A stretch of 24,793 nucleotides of DNA from Cudoniella acicularis. Taxonomy: Eukaryota > Ascomycota > Leotiomycetes > Helotiales > Helotiaceae. Under the pieces are notes generated by a model. It did no database searches, had not been told where the DNA came from, and saw only the letters and a list, made by a program, of their open reading frames with translations. The stretch lies in NCBI GenBank assembly GCA_013054445.1, contig JAAMPI010000831.1, positions 1-24,793 on the forward strand. Reading direction: 5' to 3'. Shown piece after piece: positions 9,887-18,282 of the stretch. Position 1 is the first letter of the stretch; each line of letters opens with the position of its first letter. The translations under genes and the position numbers were made by a program.

Positions 9887-11227
9887 CTAGCGTGGGTCTT
9901 TCTGGAATACCCCCCAACTTTCTAACCTCTGTCGATCCCAAAATACATAACCCCACTCTCTTAGCCCTTCTCGGTCATACGTGAAATCACTCACATTAGA
10001 CCAGATCAACCCTGTATTTGGCCCCTCCTCCTCGGTGATAAAGCGATACTGCTTTTCGGCTTTATAGTCTGGGCCGTGGTTCTGCGCTGTGTCTAGATAA
10101 TGACGTCGTTCTATGGGATACTCTACACGACTTCGAATACTAGGCTCACGCCATGATAGTGCCCTAACTACCCGTGAGAGAAAGCACCGTCGCCGCCAGG
10201 GATTTTCATATAAGGCCCGCGCTTGATCGTGAGTGGTTTGGGCCTGCGACGTTTGAACGAAGAATTAAAGACCGAGAGAAATCCAGTACTCGATCTTCTC
10301 TGAAGGGTAAAGGGTGGTGAATCCCCGAGGCCAGACTATAGTGGTTACGTTAGCTAGTATAATATAAGGGACGCGATCGCTCTTACGTCGCGCATAAACC
10401 GCATCTGGGTTAGGCGGGCTGTTTTCTAACTGAGAGAGCTCCCCTGCGCACCGCTGAAGCATTTGTCCATAGTAATCGAAAAGATACTTTCGCACGGAGG
10501 CGACTTCCTCGGACTCCCACATAAAGAGAGTAGGGAGAAAGTAGCGTGAATAGCAACTCTCGGTCATATGAAGCGCTATTTGTCCCGTTAGCCTCTCGCT
10601 AGGTGGGAGTGGTCGTTGTTGCTGGTGGAATCTACTCTTATCTGACAGACGATGCGATGCGTATAGCTGGCAGTAGAGCTCAAAATGGTAAAAGGCGCGA
10701 TAGAGACGCGTTGACTCGCTCCACGACAGACGCTGAAAACCCCCACTAGACTCTCTAGTGATTGGGTTTATTGGAGGTTTATCTATGGCGTACTGAGAGA
10801 TGGCCCCTTGGATAAACCCGTGTTGTCGAAAGAGTTCCGTTACGGTATGGCCATCTAATTCCCCTTGCCAGTTCGTTGTCGGCGGCGAGGCATGCCGAGT
10901 TAAAAAGTCCCACATAATCGGCTTTCGAATATTCCATAGGTCGTGATAAATATTATAATTACCGTGATTGATCGCCATGTGGTGTAACCTTAGGCATTGA
11001 TGGAGGGAGGTTGCAATAAACAGGCCCCGACGATCGAGGTCGTTAAGGAGAGTACTAAGGAGTATATCCTTTCGTTGGGAAACGTAGATTGTATAGTATA
11101 GTGGCGATGCGTGTACTAGTGCATATAGGCCTGTAATATCCACCCGCCGTAGAATCGCACATTTTAACTCTGGCACGAGGCTCTCGAGGGTCGCTTTAGC
11201 AGGCCGTGAGGAGGAGGGAGAGGCCAT
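9887..11227 (-). pseudogene. F-box-like protein gene with one in-frame stop
   Basis: The ATG at 11227 opens a frame that runs 446 codons to a TAG at 9887-9889, interrupted only by a TAA at 10265-10267 (codon 321). Residues about 13-50 (ESLVPELKCAILRRVDITGL followed by YALVHASPLYY) look like a fungal F-box, the Skp1-binding motif of SCF ubiquitin ligases. The region after the stop ends GYVFWDRQRLESWGVFQK, resembling the C-terminal WGY...WD..RLE.WG block I recall from large families of fungal F-box-like proteins. Both halves therefore belong to one gene. No intron of plausible length keeps the frame around the stop; the best candidate (46 bp) shifts it. The stop is one CpA to TpA step from CAA. 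If translated as is, the product would be 320 residues. It is divergent to the secreted-protein gene at 11844. Confidence 0.65.
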
Positions 11228-11843
11228 TATTCGTGTAGTATTCGAGGGTATCTAGCTTCGATGTCCTAAGAAATATCTTAATACGGCTAAATACCTATAC
11301 GTTAATTAGGTTATGCGTTAGTGACCGAGATACCCCCTCGGCTGTTAGGATAGGCGGAGGAGCCGAAGGCGGGTGGCTGGGGAAGGGGGCGGAAGCGGGT
11401 CTACGTTTCAAGCTCCAAGCCACCCACTTATCTAACGTCATCCAGGGGCGATTCCTCGCCGTGACCACGTTTACGTTTCCAGCCAAATCACACTCGTTAT
11501 CCTCCCTTGCTACCAGCGAAGTCTCCTTATAGTATTTACACGAGAGGATGGGTTGGATATCATTTCTAGATAATCACTGGCTCGTAGGAGGATTCCCTTA
11601 CCCCTTTGAGGATGTAGCTTGGACATAGGACTCTTGCTAACCGGGCTTGATCTCATTTGTCCTCTCTAGTGAAGTATAAGATAAGGAGGGTTTCTACCCT
11701 CTGATTCCTAATCAGAATCCCTAGAGAAACGTCGTTTATATAACCTACCCTGCCCTCTCTATACATTAAGCCCCTCTCTCTTGCCACTCTTGTACTCTCT
11801 AGTATCTTATCACCATTTATCGAAGCTTTCCCCTCTCTCTACT
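11228..11843. promoter_or_regulatory. Divergent intergenic region with CT-rich leader
   Basis: A 616-bp region shared by the F-box-like gene (-) and the secreted-protein gene (+). The last 100 bp before 11844 are strongly pyrimidine-rich (CCCCTCTCTC and CCCCTCTCTCTACT just before the ATG), typical of expressed fungal promoters. No gene is seen within; a reverse 63-codon ORF at 11295-11486 is unsupported. Confidence 0.45.
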
Positions 11844-12484
11844 ATGCGTTTCTATCTCCTCCTTGCGGCCCTTCTAGGCTTCTTCGCCAGTAGCACCACC
11901 GCGTCTGGGTACTGCTATAGGTATATATCATCCCTCCTATGATCATAAGGGCATTTCGACTAATTATTTCCCCTCCTAGCGCCATGAAAAGATCTCTTAT
12001 GACTCCTGCCACCTATAGGCCACTCGAGGATCGAAGTACCCCAACCTGTCTTATCGCGCGACGCGACCACCCTCGAGAATTAAGTGGGTGTGGGACGTGG
12101 CTAACGGCTCGAAAAGTCAATGTCGAGGAAGGGGAGCGGATAGAAATAGCGGTTTGTGGTTGCACTGCTGTGTTCATCTAGGCAGATAATATGCTCGCGG
12201 GGGCATATATTGCTGAAAATTCGGTCGATGGCGTTATGGACGATCTCATCGAGCTTGTCGGCACGGCCGACGTTAGTAATATCGTGGTTTACTATGCCAA
12301 TTCCCCTGACCCGAGTACCGCTACCGATAAGGCCGCTATTTTAACTAGGCTTGGACAGATTACTAGTAATGTACCCGCGGGAAGCAGCAACATCGTCCCA
12401 GACGTTCAGCCCTATCCATTCGACTACTCGGATTATAACTTCATTGCTGAGGTTGCTGACCCTGGGGTTGTATTAAGGGGGTAG
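11844..12484 (+). pseudogene. Predicted secreted protein with in-frame stop (unknown family)
   Basis: The ATG at 11844 opens an exon whose product starts MRFYLLLAALLGFFASSTTA, a clear signal peptide with cleavage likely near residue 20-22. The intron at 11921-11979 (59 bp) starts GTATAT, has a GACTAAT branch site and ends CCTAG. The second exon keeps one frame from 11980 to a TAG at 12482-12484 except for a TAG at 12179-12181. Without that stop the protein would be 193-194 residues; with it, 92. The mature part has a few cysteines before the stop and an acidic, alanine-rich stretch after it. I do not recognise the family. The TAG could come from CAG or TGG by a single C-to-T type change. It could also be the 3' end of an unrecognised intron, though no good donor is visible at a suitable distance. 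Confidence 0.5.
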
Positions 12485-12760
12485 GAAGCCATGGTGCCCA
12501 AAGGAGATGTCTTAATAGTTAAGGTAGAAGGTCGTTTAGTAGTCGGTGAAGGGCTATGATTTGTTATCCGTATTTTACTAGGTGATAGTTAGGCTAGAGA
12601 GATCGAACTATGCATGTTCTAAGCTAAGCGTATCCAAGTATAAAGTAGAATTACTATATAAAGCTAAGTACAAAGCTCCTATCCAACCCTAACCTCTCCT
12701 AGTTATATAGAACCTTTATATTCTCGATCTCCTAGATCGCTAGAACCCTAGGAACTATTG
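12485..12760. other. A+T-rich flank
   Basis: A+T-rich, TA-dense sequence after the secreted-protein gene, without ORFs, like the block at 9240-9830. Confidence 0.4.
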
Positions 12761-12992
12761 TGTGAACATGTTATGTAATGCCCCTAGTATACCTAATAAC
12801 TCTCTATCGTAGCTAGTACGTCGAGCGTGGCTTGAAGTTCCAGGTCGGGCCCTACTCGTGCTTACCCCGATCATGGCGTCACCAATAAGCATAAGCAATC
12901 TAGGTTTTCTGACGAACTCTCCGGAATAAAATGGCGGACACACGGAGAATTGAGTGGCACGACCCGGAATCATGTGACGGTTCACGTGACCA

Positions 12993-13016
12993 GTTCAGCC
13001 GTTCAGCAGTTCAGCG
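12993..13016 (+). repeat. Three 8-bp GTTCAGC-type direct repeats
   Basis: GTTCAGCC, GTTCAGCA and GTTCAGCG follow each other directly, and an inverted CTGAACTG lies at 13025-13032. Confidence 0.7.
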
Positions 13017-13186
13017 CTCGGGGCCTGAACTGGGAATCGCTAAACTACGACTACCACCACCTATATAGCCATATAGCTTTCCTATGTTAGAGCGTGTGCT
13101 CAACTCATATTCCAATATCATCACTTGATTAGGATAACGCTCTACCAGAACCTGCTTGACGCTTCCAAGGCTGAGTAAACCCCGTT

Positions 13187-13210
13187 CACGTGATATCGAG
13201 ATCTCACGTG
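13187..13210. repeat. 24-bp near-palindrome with two CACGTG cores
   Basis: CACGTGA and TCACGTG face each other around a GATATCGAGATC centre. A further CACGTG lies at 12983-12988. CACGTG is the consensus for fungal bHLH factors of the Cbf1 type; any regulatory role here is inference, as no gene start is close by. Confidence 0.5.
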
Positions 13211-13723
13211 ATAACAGAACGTTACATTGGGCCGAGGTCTGGACGTGCCAACTCAACCAGGAAACGTGTGAAGAATACATTGGCAGATAGGGAATGCAAA
13301 CCGGGAATTCAGCGACAGATAGGCTGTGTTGGTGGTGGATTATTTCCTCTATTCAGCAAAAATCCATGACAATACTCCTGAGGTACGAACGACATCAATG
13401 GGCCTAAAGAATTGGAGTTATACCAACAAGCTTTAAAGAATACCGTAGCAGATACAATAAGGATATTGAGTTATTCTTGCCAGTCTTTATACTGGGTCAG
13501 GTAAAAATCCGTAGGGATTGGAGGAAATTTTCCCCGTAGTTCGCATGAAGGGGTTTGGGAGGCGGCTTTTCGTCATGTGTTCCCACGCCTTTTGGGTACG
13601 TCTTGTATAGAGTGCCGGCGAGATCGTGACAAACTACTACAATTATTTCCAGCAGTCAAAGTTCGAAACTCTTGGTTGAAGGGGTGGAGTCCTGATATGC
13701 CTGAACGAGAGAAGTGTTAAATT

Positions 13724-13999
13724 TCAACGTGTGATACTGAAGTCGCTTCGGAAAGAATTCCACAGCTCAACAGCCCCAGGACATAGCTCTAGGTGATTCT
13801 CGATATCGCGCCGGCGACACTGGTATTTATTCCAGACATCTCGAACAGGTAAGCCGTCGATTATTTGGGTAAACGTGAGGCCTGCAAGGTCTGTGGAAAG
13901 AATGCTGGATAATGTTTGCTGGAAAATGTAAAGATGTTCTGGTGCGAGATTTGTGATGGAAGTCTTTGAGACCACGGGCGTTTCTTCATCCTTTAGCAT
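13724..13999 (-). CDS. Small hypothetical protein (91 aa)
   Basis: An uninterrupted reverse ORF from an ATG at 13999 to a TGA at 13724. The product is mixed polar with CRRRDIENHLELCPG near residues 62-75, no signal peptide and no membrane helix. I do not recognise it. The start context (GCACAATGC) is acceptable. It may be a real small gene, a single exon of a longer gene, or a relic. Confidence 0.3.
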   Translation of the reverse strand: MLKDEETPVVSKTSITNLAPEHLYIFQQTLSSILSTDLAGLTFTQIIDGLPVRDVWNKYQCRRRDIENHLELCPGAVELWNSFRSDFSITR

Positions 14000-14485
14000 T
14001 GTGCTTTTGAAATTTCAACGATGTTGGGAGGGGTGAAGTTTTTGTAACTGGTGAGTCGATGCGCTGCTCGGGAATGAAGGGGTGAAAGAGCATTGGCATG
14101 GAAGTAATTGTCGTTGCTAATTGTCGTGTATTTGCCGCACGGTTATCAAAACAAAACACTCAGTCAGTACCATTGGCGCATATTTAATGTTTTGAAATGA
14201 TGGAAAAAGCGTTTCAAGGCAGGAGCTTGTTACATATGCTTGTATTACCTAATATTGAAATCAGGCAGCTAGCTCAATAAGTGGACGGACCTAGGGGATG
14301 CTTGAATATGTGCCATTATCATTAACTTGGCACATCCAAATAATACAGTCATGAAAAAAGCTAAAGCAGGAATCGGAATGAATTTTACATCTCGAAAATC
14401 GCCGCGCCCTGTTTTGATGTTTCCCAAACTCCAGAGTATAGTCTAATAACCCAGAATGCCCCAGTTCAACTTTTCATACAAGCCC
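14000..14485. other. Intergenic, 3' side of the Rna15-like gene
   Basis: About 490 bp with no supported gene. It contains the 3' UTR of the reverse gene at 14486 and the upstream region of the small reverse ORF. Confidence 0.4.
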
Positions 14486-15596
14486 TTATCTTCCGAAACT
14501 TGCCCGTAATTGCATTATCTGCGCCCGTTCTACTGGTGGTAATTGATCAATCAATTCCTGAGGCATCTCCAAAACCTGTCGCATCAAGGCTTCCTGATCT
14601 GGTAATACTTGTGGAGCTTGTTGTTGCTGTTGTGGTGGCGGGGGTGCTCTTTGCTGAACTGGAGCTGGTGGTGGTGGATAGACCTGGTTTTGAACTGGAG
14701 GAGTACCAATAGGGATGCCCAATTGACCGCTCATGTGTGGAGGTGGAGGAGGAAATCCAGGTGGATAAGTGCCAGGTGGCGGTTGGTATCCTACTGGAGG
14801 TGGTACAGCGGGTGGTGCGCCACCAGCAGAAGCCTCGACAACAGATGAAAGGGCTTCTGTGGACACAAGACCCATCAACAGAAGAGCTTGGAATATGGCA
14901 TATGAAAGTTGTGGAGCTTGGTGGAGGAGTTCGGTCGCTTTAGCGGCATCAGTTGTTGCAAGTGTTTTCATTTGAGAGAGCACATCGAGAAGTTGGGATG
15001 GTGGGAGTGTATTGAGGGTTCGTGATATCGCATCGGGACAGGTCAATCCGGGCGGAAGATCAACCCCGAGGGGGAGAGGAGGGAGTGTGGATCCACCTGT
15101 CGGAGGCTGTTGCATCGAGACACCATTTGAAGGAGGTATATGTTGATATCCGGCCGGGGCAGACTATTGGGTTGCATTAGCATATGTCGTGAGGATCGGG
15201 TTTCTTAGGCTCACGGTATCATCATCGCCGCCGGCATCGTTTGAGAAGTCGACGCGTAACTTTCGATTCATGATTTCGAAGTCATTGAGATTTCGTACTG
15301 CTGATGATGCTGAATCTATATGGCGCGTCAGTGAGGTCGCGCAACGCAAGGCTGGCAGTTGTGCGAACCTGAATCTGGATATTCTGCGAATCCGAAGCCC
15401 TTAGGCCGTCCCGTTTCCCTGTCATATACTAATCTGAAGTTGAGAACTTTCCCCGCGCTACTAAATATGTCCACAATCTGCTCTTCTGTAAGGCCTGATG
15501 CTGTCAGTGCGATGCGCTTGTCTGCAGGTCAAGGAAAGACCTACCATAGGGAATATTGCCCACGAACACAGATTTAGAGGGCGGCTTCACCGACAT
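14486..15596 (-). CDS. Cleavage stimulation factor subunit 2 / Rna15-type mRNA 3'-end processing protein
   Basis: Nuclear pre-mRNA 3'-end processing factor that binds G/U-rich RNA downstream of the cleavage site, as CstF64 in animals and Rna15 in yeast. Four exons: 15545-15596, 15369-15494, 15215-15315 and 14486-15163. The introns are 50, 53 and 51 bp, starting GTAGGT, GTTCGC and GTGAGC. The product is 318 residues. An N-terminal RRM has RNP2 at residues 10-17 (VFVGNIPY) and RNP1 at 49-56 (KGFGFAEY), closing with [21 protein letters not shown] hinge domain for CstF77/Rna14 binding lies at about 133-192 ([20 protein letters not shown]). A proline/glutamine-rich linker follows. The CSTF_C helical domain ends the protein ([20 protein letters not shown]). 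Intron 3 is needed because its last three bases form an in-frame TAG. All domains are present, so it is presumably functional. Confidence 0.93.
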
Positions 15597-16064
15597 CTTG
15601 TGAAGTTGCAAAGCGAAGTATGAATCTGCGAAAAAGATGTATTGGGAACAAGCAGACAAGATCACAGGAAGATCGCAACAAGCTCTTCAGGAATGAAGGT
15701 TGATGGTCACTCGTCACCTTCAGTACGTTTGGGGCAAATGGCACAGAAGTCTTTGAAAAAGTGTTTCTGGCTATTCTAATGCTCTTTGCTCTTCTTCGCC
15801 ACCTCGTACACAGCTTCTCGCGATCTTGCAGATATTTTCACCCAAAGGTTCTCGTCGTGGTGGTTGTCTTTGTGCTGGAGCACGAATGCGTGAGGTTCAA
15901 AATTGAGATGGCGCTAAGGAATCTGGAGAATTTAACCGGGGCAAAAAATACACTAGTAAACATTCGGAGCTTGCTCTCGAATTTCGAACCACCGCCTTAT
16001 CCCATCCATCGACAGTTCCCTCGCACACCAAGGCGACCTCGACCTCAATCCCAAACCCTTCATC
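15597..16064. promoter_or_regulatory. Bidirectional promoter region, Rna15-like / prohibitin-2
   Basis: The 468 bp between two divergent start codons must contain both promoters. The stretch just before the prohibitin ATG is C-rich. Forward and reverse ORFs inside have no recognisable content. Confidence 0.6.
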
Positions 16065-17084
16065 ATGTCGAATAGTCCCCAAGATGTGTGGAGGCAACTC
16101 CAGCGGATGGCCTCCCAGACACAGAGAGGTGGCGGAGCACCAAGGGGTATGATGGGAGGTGCGGGTTTGATCGTGATGCTCGGAGGAGCTGCAGTACTCG
16201 CCAACAATGCGCTCTTCAACGTTGATGGTGGTCATAGAGCTATCAAGTACACAAGAATTGGTGGTGTTGGCAAGGAAATTTACTCCGAAGGTGCGGATGC
16301 ATTGGAAGCCGGACATCCCTTCGCAGCTACTGACAAGTTCTTCCAGGTACACATCTTAAGATCCCATGGTTCGAGACACCAATAGACTACGATGTTCGAG
16401 CTAAACCACGCAATGTTGCTTCCCTTACCGGTACGAAGGATCTTCAAATGGTTAACATTACATGCCGTGTCCTATCGAGACCCAGAGTCGATGCACTTCC
16501 TCAAATCTATCGAACATTAGGCACAGACTACGACGAGAGAGTTTTGCCTTCGATTGTGAATGAAGTTCTTAAGAGTGTCGTTGCGCAATTCAACGCCAGT
16601 CAGTTGATTACGCAGCGTGAGAATGTCGCAAGATTGGTCCGAGAGAACTTGTCCAAGCGTGCGGCGAGGTTCAACATCATGTTAGATGATGTTTCGCTGA
16701 CGGTGTGTTAAACCAGGCATTGAATGCATATTTTCATTTGCTGATGATATCTAGCATTTGGCATTCTCCCCCGAATTTACCGCGGCCGTCGAAGCCAAAC
16801 AAGTTGCGCAACAAGAGGCCCAGCGAGCCGCATTCGTCGTCGACAAAGCACGACAAGAGAAACAAGCAATGGTCGTTAGAGCCCAGGGTGAGGCCAGATC
16901 TGCTGAGCTTATTGGTGATGCCATCAAGAAGAGCCGGTCATATGTTGACTTGAAGAGAATCGAGAACGCCAGAGCGATCGCACAAATTTTGCAAGAAGCT
17001 GGAGGACGAAACAAGGTGTATCTGGATTCGGAAGGCTTGGGACTTAATGTTACGGAGGGGTATGAGGACAAAACCAAAAAGTAA
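16065..17084 (+). CDS. PHB2: Prohibitin-2
   Basis: Inner-membrane mitochondrial scaffold protein that forms the ring complex with prohibitin-1 and acts in cristae organisation, protein quality control and ageing. Exons are 16065-16290, 16347-16702 and 16755-17084. Intron 1 (56 bp) starts GTGCGG, has a TACTGAC branch site and ends CCAG. Intron 2 (52 bp) starts GTGTGT and ends TAG. The product is 303 residues, the usual length. After an N-terminal [10 protein letters not shown] segment, a membrane anchor spans about residues 32-52 ([16 protein letters not shown]). The SPFH/band-7 domain follows, with [52 protein letters not shown] and [15 protein letters not shown]. The C-terminal coiled coil has [19 protein letters not shown] and [20 protein letters not shown]. 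No defect is seen. Confidence 0.95.
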
Positions 17085-17270
17085 TGGCATGGTGTTATAA
17101 AAAGAACTCTCCACTGTACTTGAAGCGATAGCATTGTATTATATCAAGAGATGTTCTTTACTCTGGCAATAGGGATTGTCATGATTCCAATGAGTGATAC
17201 ATCGATAGTTTCATTCGTTCGAAATGGGACTTTCCCTGGATTTCTCTCTGAAGAAGGGTATTTGAGTACG

Positions 17271-17489
17271 TTACCTCCACGCCGGACTCGAGGCTTCTGG
17301 ACTGACAAACCGCACCATCCACGTTCGCACAGGAATCCAGATGATCCGGTTCTCTCCCATAATTGCTTTACCCAGTTCCTTCAAGGTTTCCTTCCAGATG
17401 TGCAAATTCTCGAAGCGATTAGAAAAGGGCTTAGCCCAGCCATCCCGTTGAACGTCATACAGCCGCAAATTCCAGAAATTCAACGTCTG
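17271..17489 (-). CDS. Possible exon of an unrecognised gene
   Basis: The reverse strand reads NFWNLRLYDVQRDGWAKPFS, then ENLHIWKETLKELGKAIMGE and WIPVRTWMVRFVSPE, a composition that looks like real protein. No ATG begins it. The frame opens just after a CAG that could be an acceptor, and near 17275 it can continue into a GTAACG donor or stop at a TAA. I could not join it to other exons between prohibitin-2 and the peptidase gene. It may be a gene fragment. Confidence 0.3.
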   Translation of the reverse strand, partial: QTLNFWNLRLYDVQRDGWAKPFSNRFENLHIWKETLKELGKAIMGENRIIWIPVRTWMVRFVSPEASSPAWR

Positions 17490-18282
17490 CCCCGCATGTA
17501 CCTAACCCTTACCCAGAAAGGCATCTGCGGAAGATAGAACATCTGCTATCTCTTGGGCCTCTTGGCAGCCCTCCTAACCTTTAGAAATCTCGTGATAATC
17601 GACATAAGCGCCAAGAGCCAAGCGCGGAGCTTTGAGTTACCTTCCCCTTGGGGCATCACTCCACACACAACTTTTGCGATGAACACCTCCCCTCTTGTTT
17701 AAGCAATCAACAATTCTGTTTTTGCGGTTATGGAAACTCGCGGTACGAACAGAAGAACCGCAATATCCATTTGCGGTGCTTGTGCAATTTGTGCACTTTT
17801 CTCAATTCCTAACGATTTCCAAGTTCCAACGGCCAATTTTTGCTGAAGAAGTTCTTCTGGTCTTCAACGCGGGGCAACTGTTGTGCCTCTACTAAATCTT
17901 ACCTTAGCCGTCGGTCTTACGTGCTCGTACCTTGCACCAATTCAGCGGGGTTATTGTCATGCATTTCATATCCGATTGTCGACTCCGAGTGGCTAAAAGC
18001 CGCAGATGGGCGATCAATTGGCGTAAACATAACCGGGATCACCACTTTCAGCGCCTCGAACACGACCCTGATCTAATGAATATAAAAATTAATTCTGCAG
18101 AAGTCGTGCTTGGCATGGAACCAAACACCACTTTCGAGCTTTTCCATGCCTGACACCGCATTGTACCCTCGAGGTTGCGGCCGCAGCCGTATCGCGACTA
18201 TAAGAAAGCTCTTTCCCACTTTGTTCACCCCAAGCTGTTTTGACATTGCACGCAAATTGTATTCTTAGAGGAATTGGTCAAA
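17490..18282. promoter_or_regulatory. Upstream region of the dipeptidyl-peptidase gene
   Basis: About 790 bp with no convincing gene. A TATAAG sequence occurs about 80 bp before the ATG at 18283 and could serve as a core promoter element. Short ORFs here show no recognisable content. Confidence 0.4.

Larger units (their letters stand above)
12761..13723. other. Non-coding or relic stretch
   Basis: About 960 bp. Reverse ORFs 12755-12985 and 13011-13280 lack recognisable content. The section around 12980-13215 holds short repeats and CACGTG sites, listed separately. I support no gene here. Confidence 0.35.

Noticed and set aside
10240..10285. A 46-bp intron (GTACTG...GTCGCAG) removing the TAA in the F-box-like gene
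   Set aside because: Its length is not a multiple of three and it moves translation out of the frame that carries the conserved C-terminal block.
14500..14975. Several forward ORFs rich in V, W or G
   Set aside because: They are antisense shadows of the proline/glutamine-rich linker of the Rna15-like gene.
15897..16352. Reverse ORFs of 151 and 88 codons
   Set aside because: They are antisense to prohibitin-2 exon 1, which has strong family identity and well-placed introns.
17151..17537. Forward 128-codon ORF after prohibitin-2
   Set aside because: Its composition is unremarkable, and the opposite strand over the same interval looks more protein-like.
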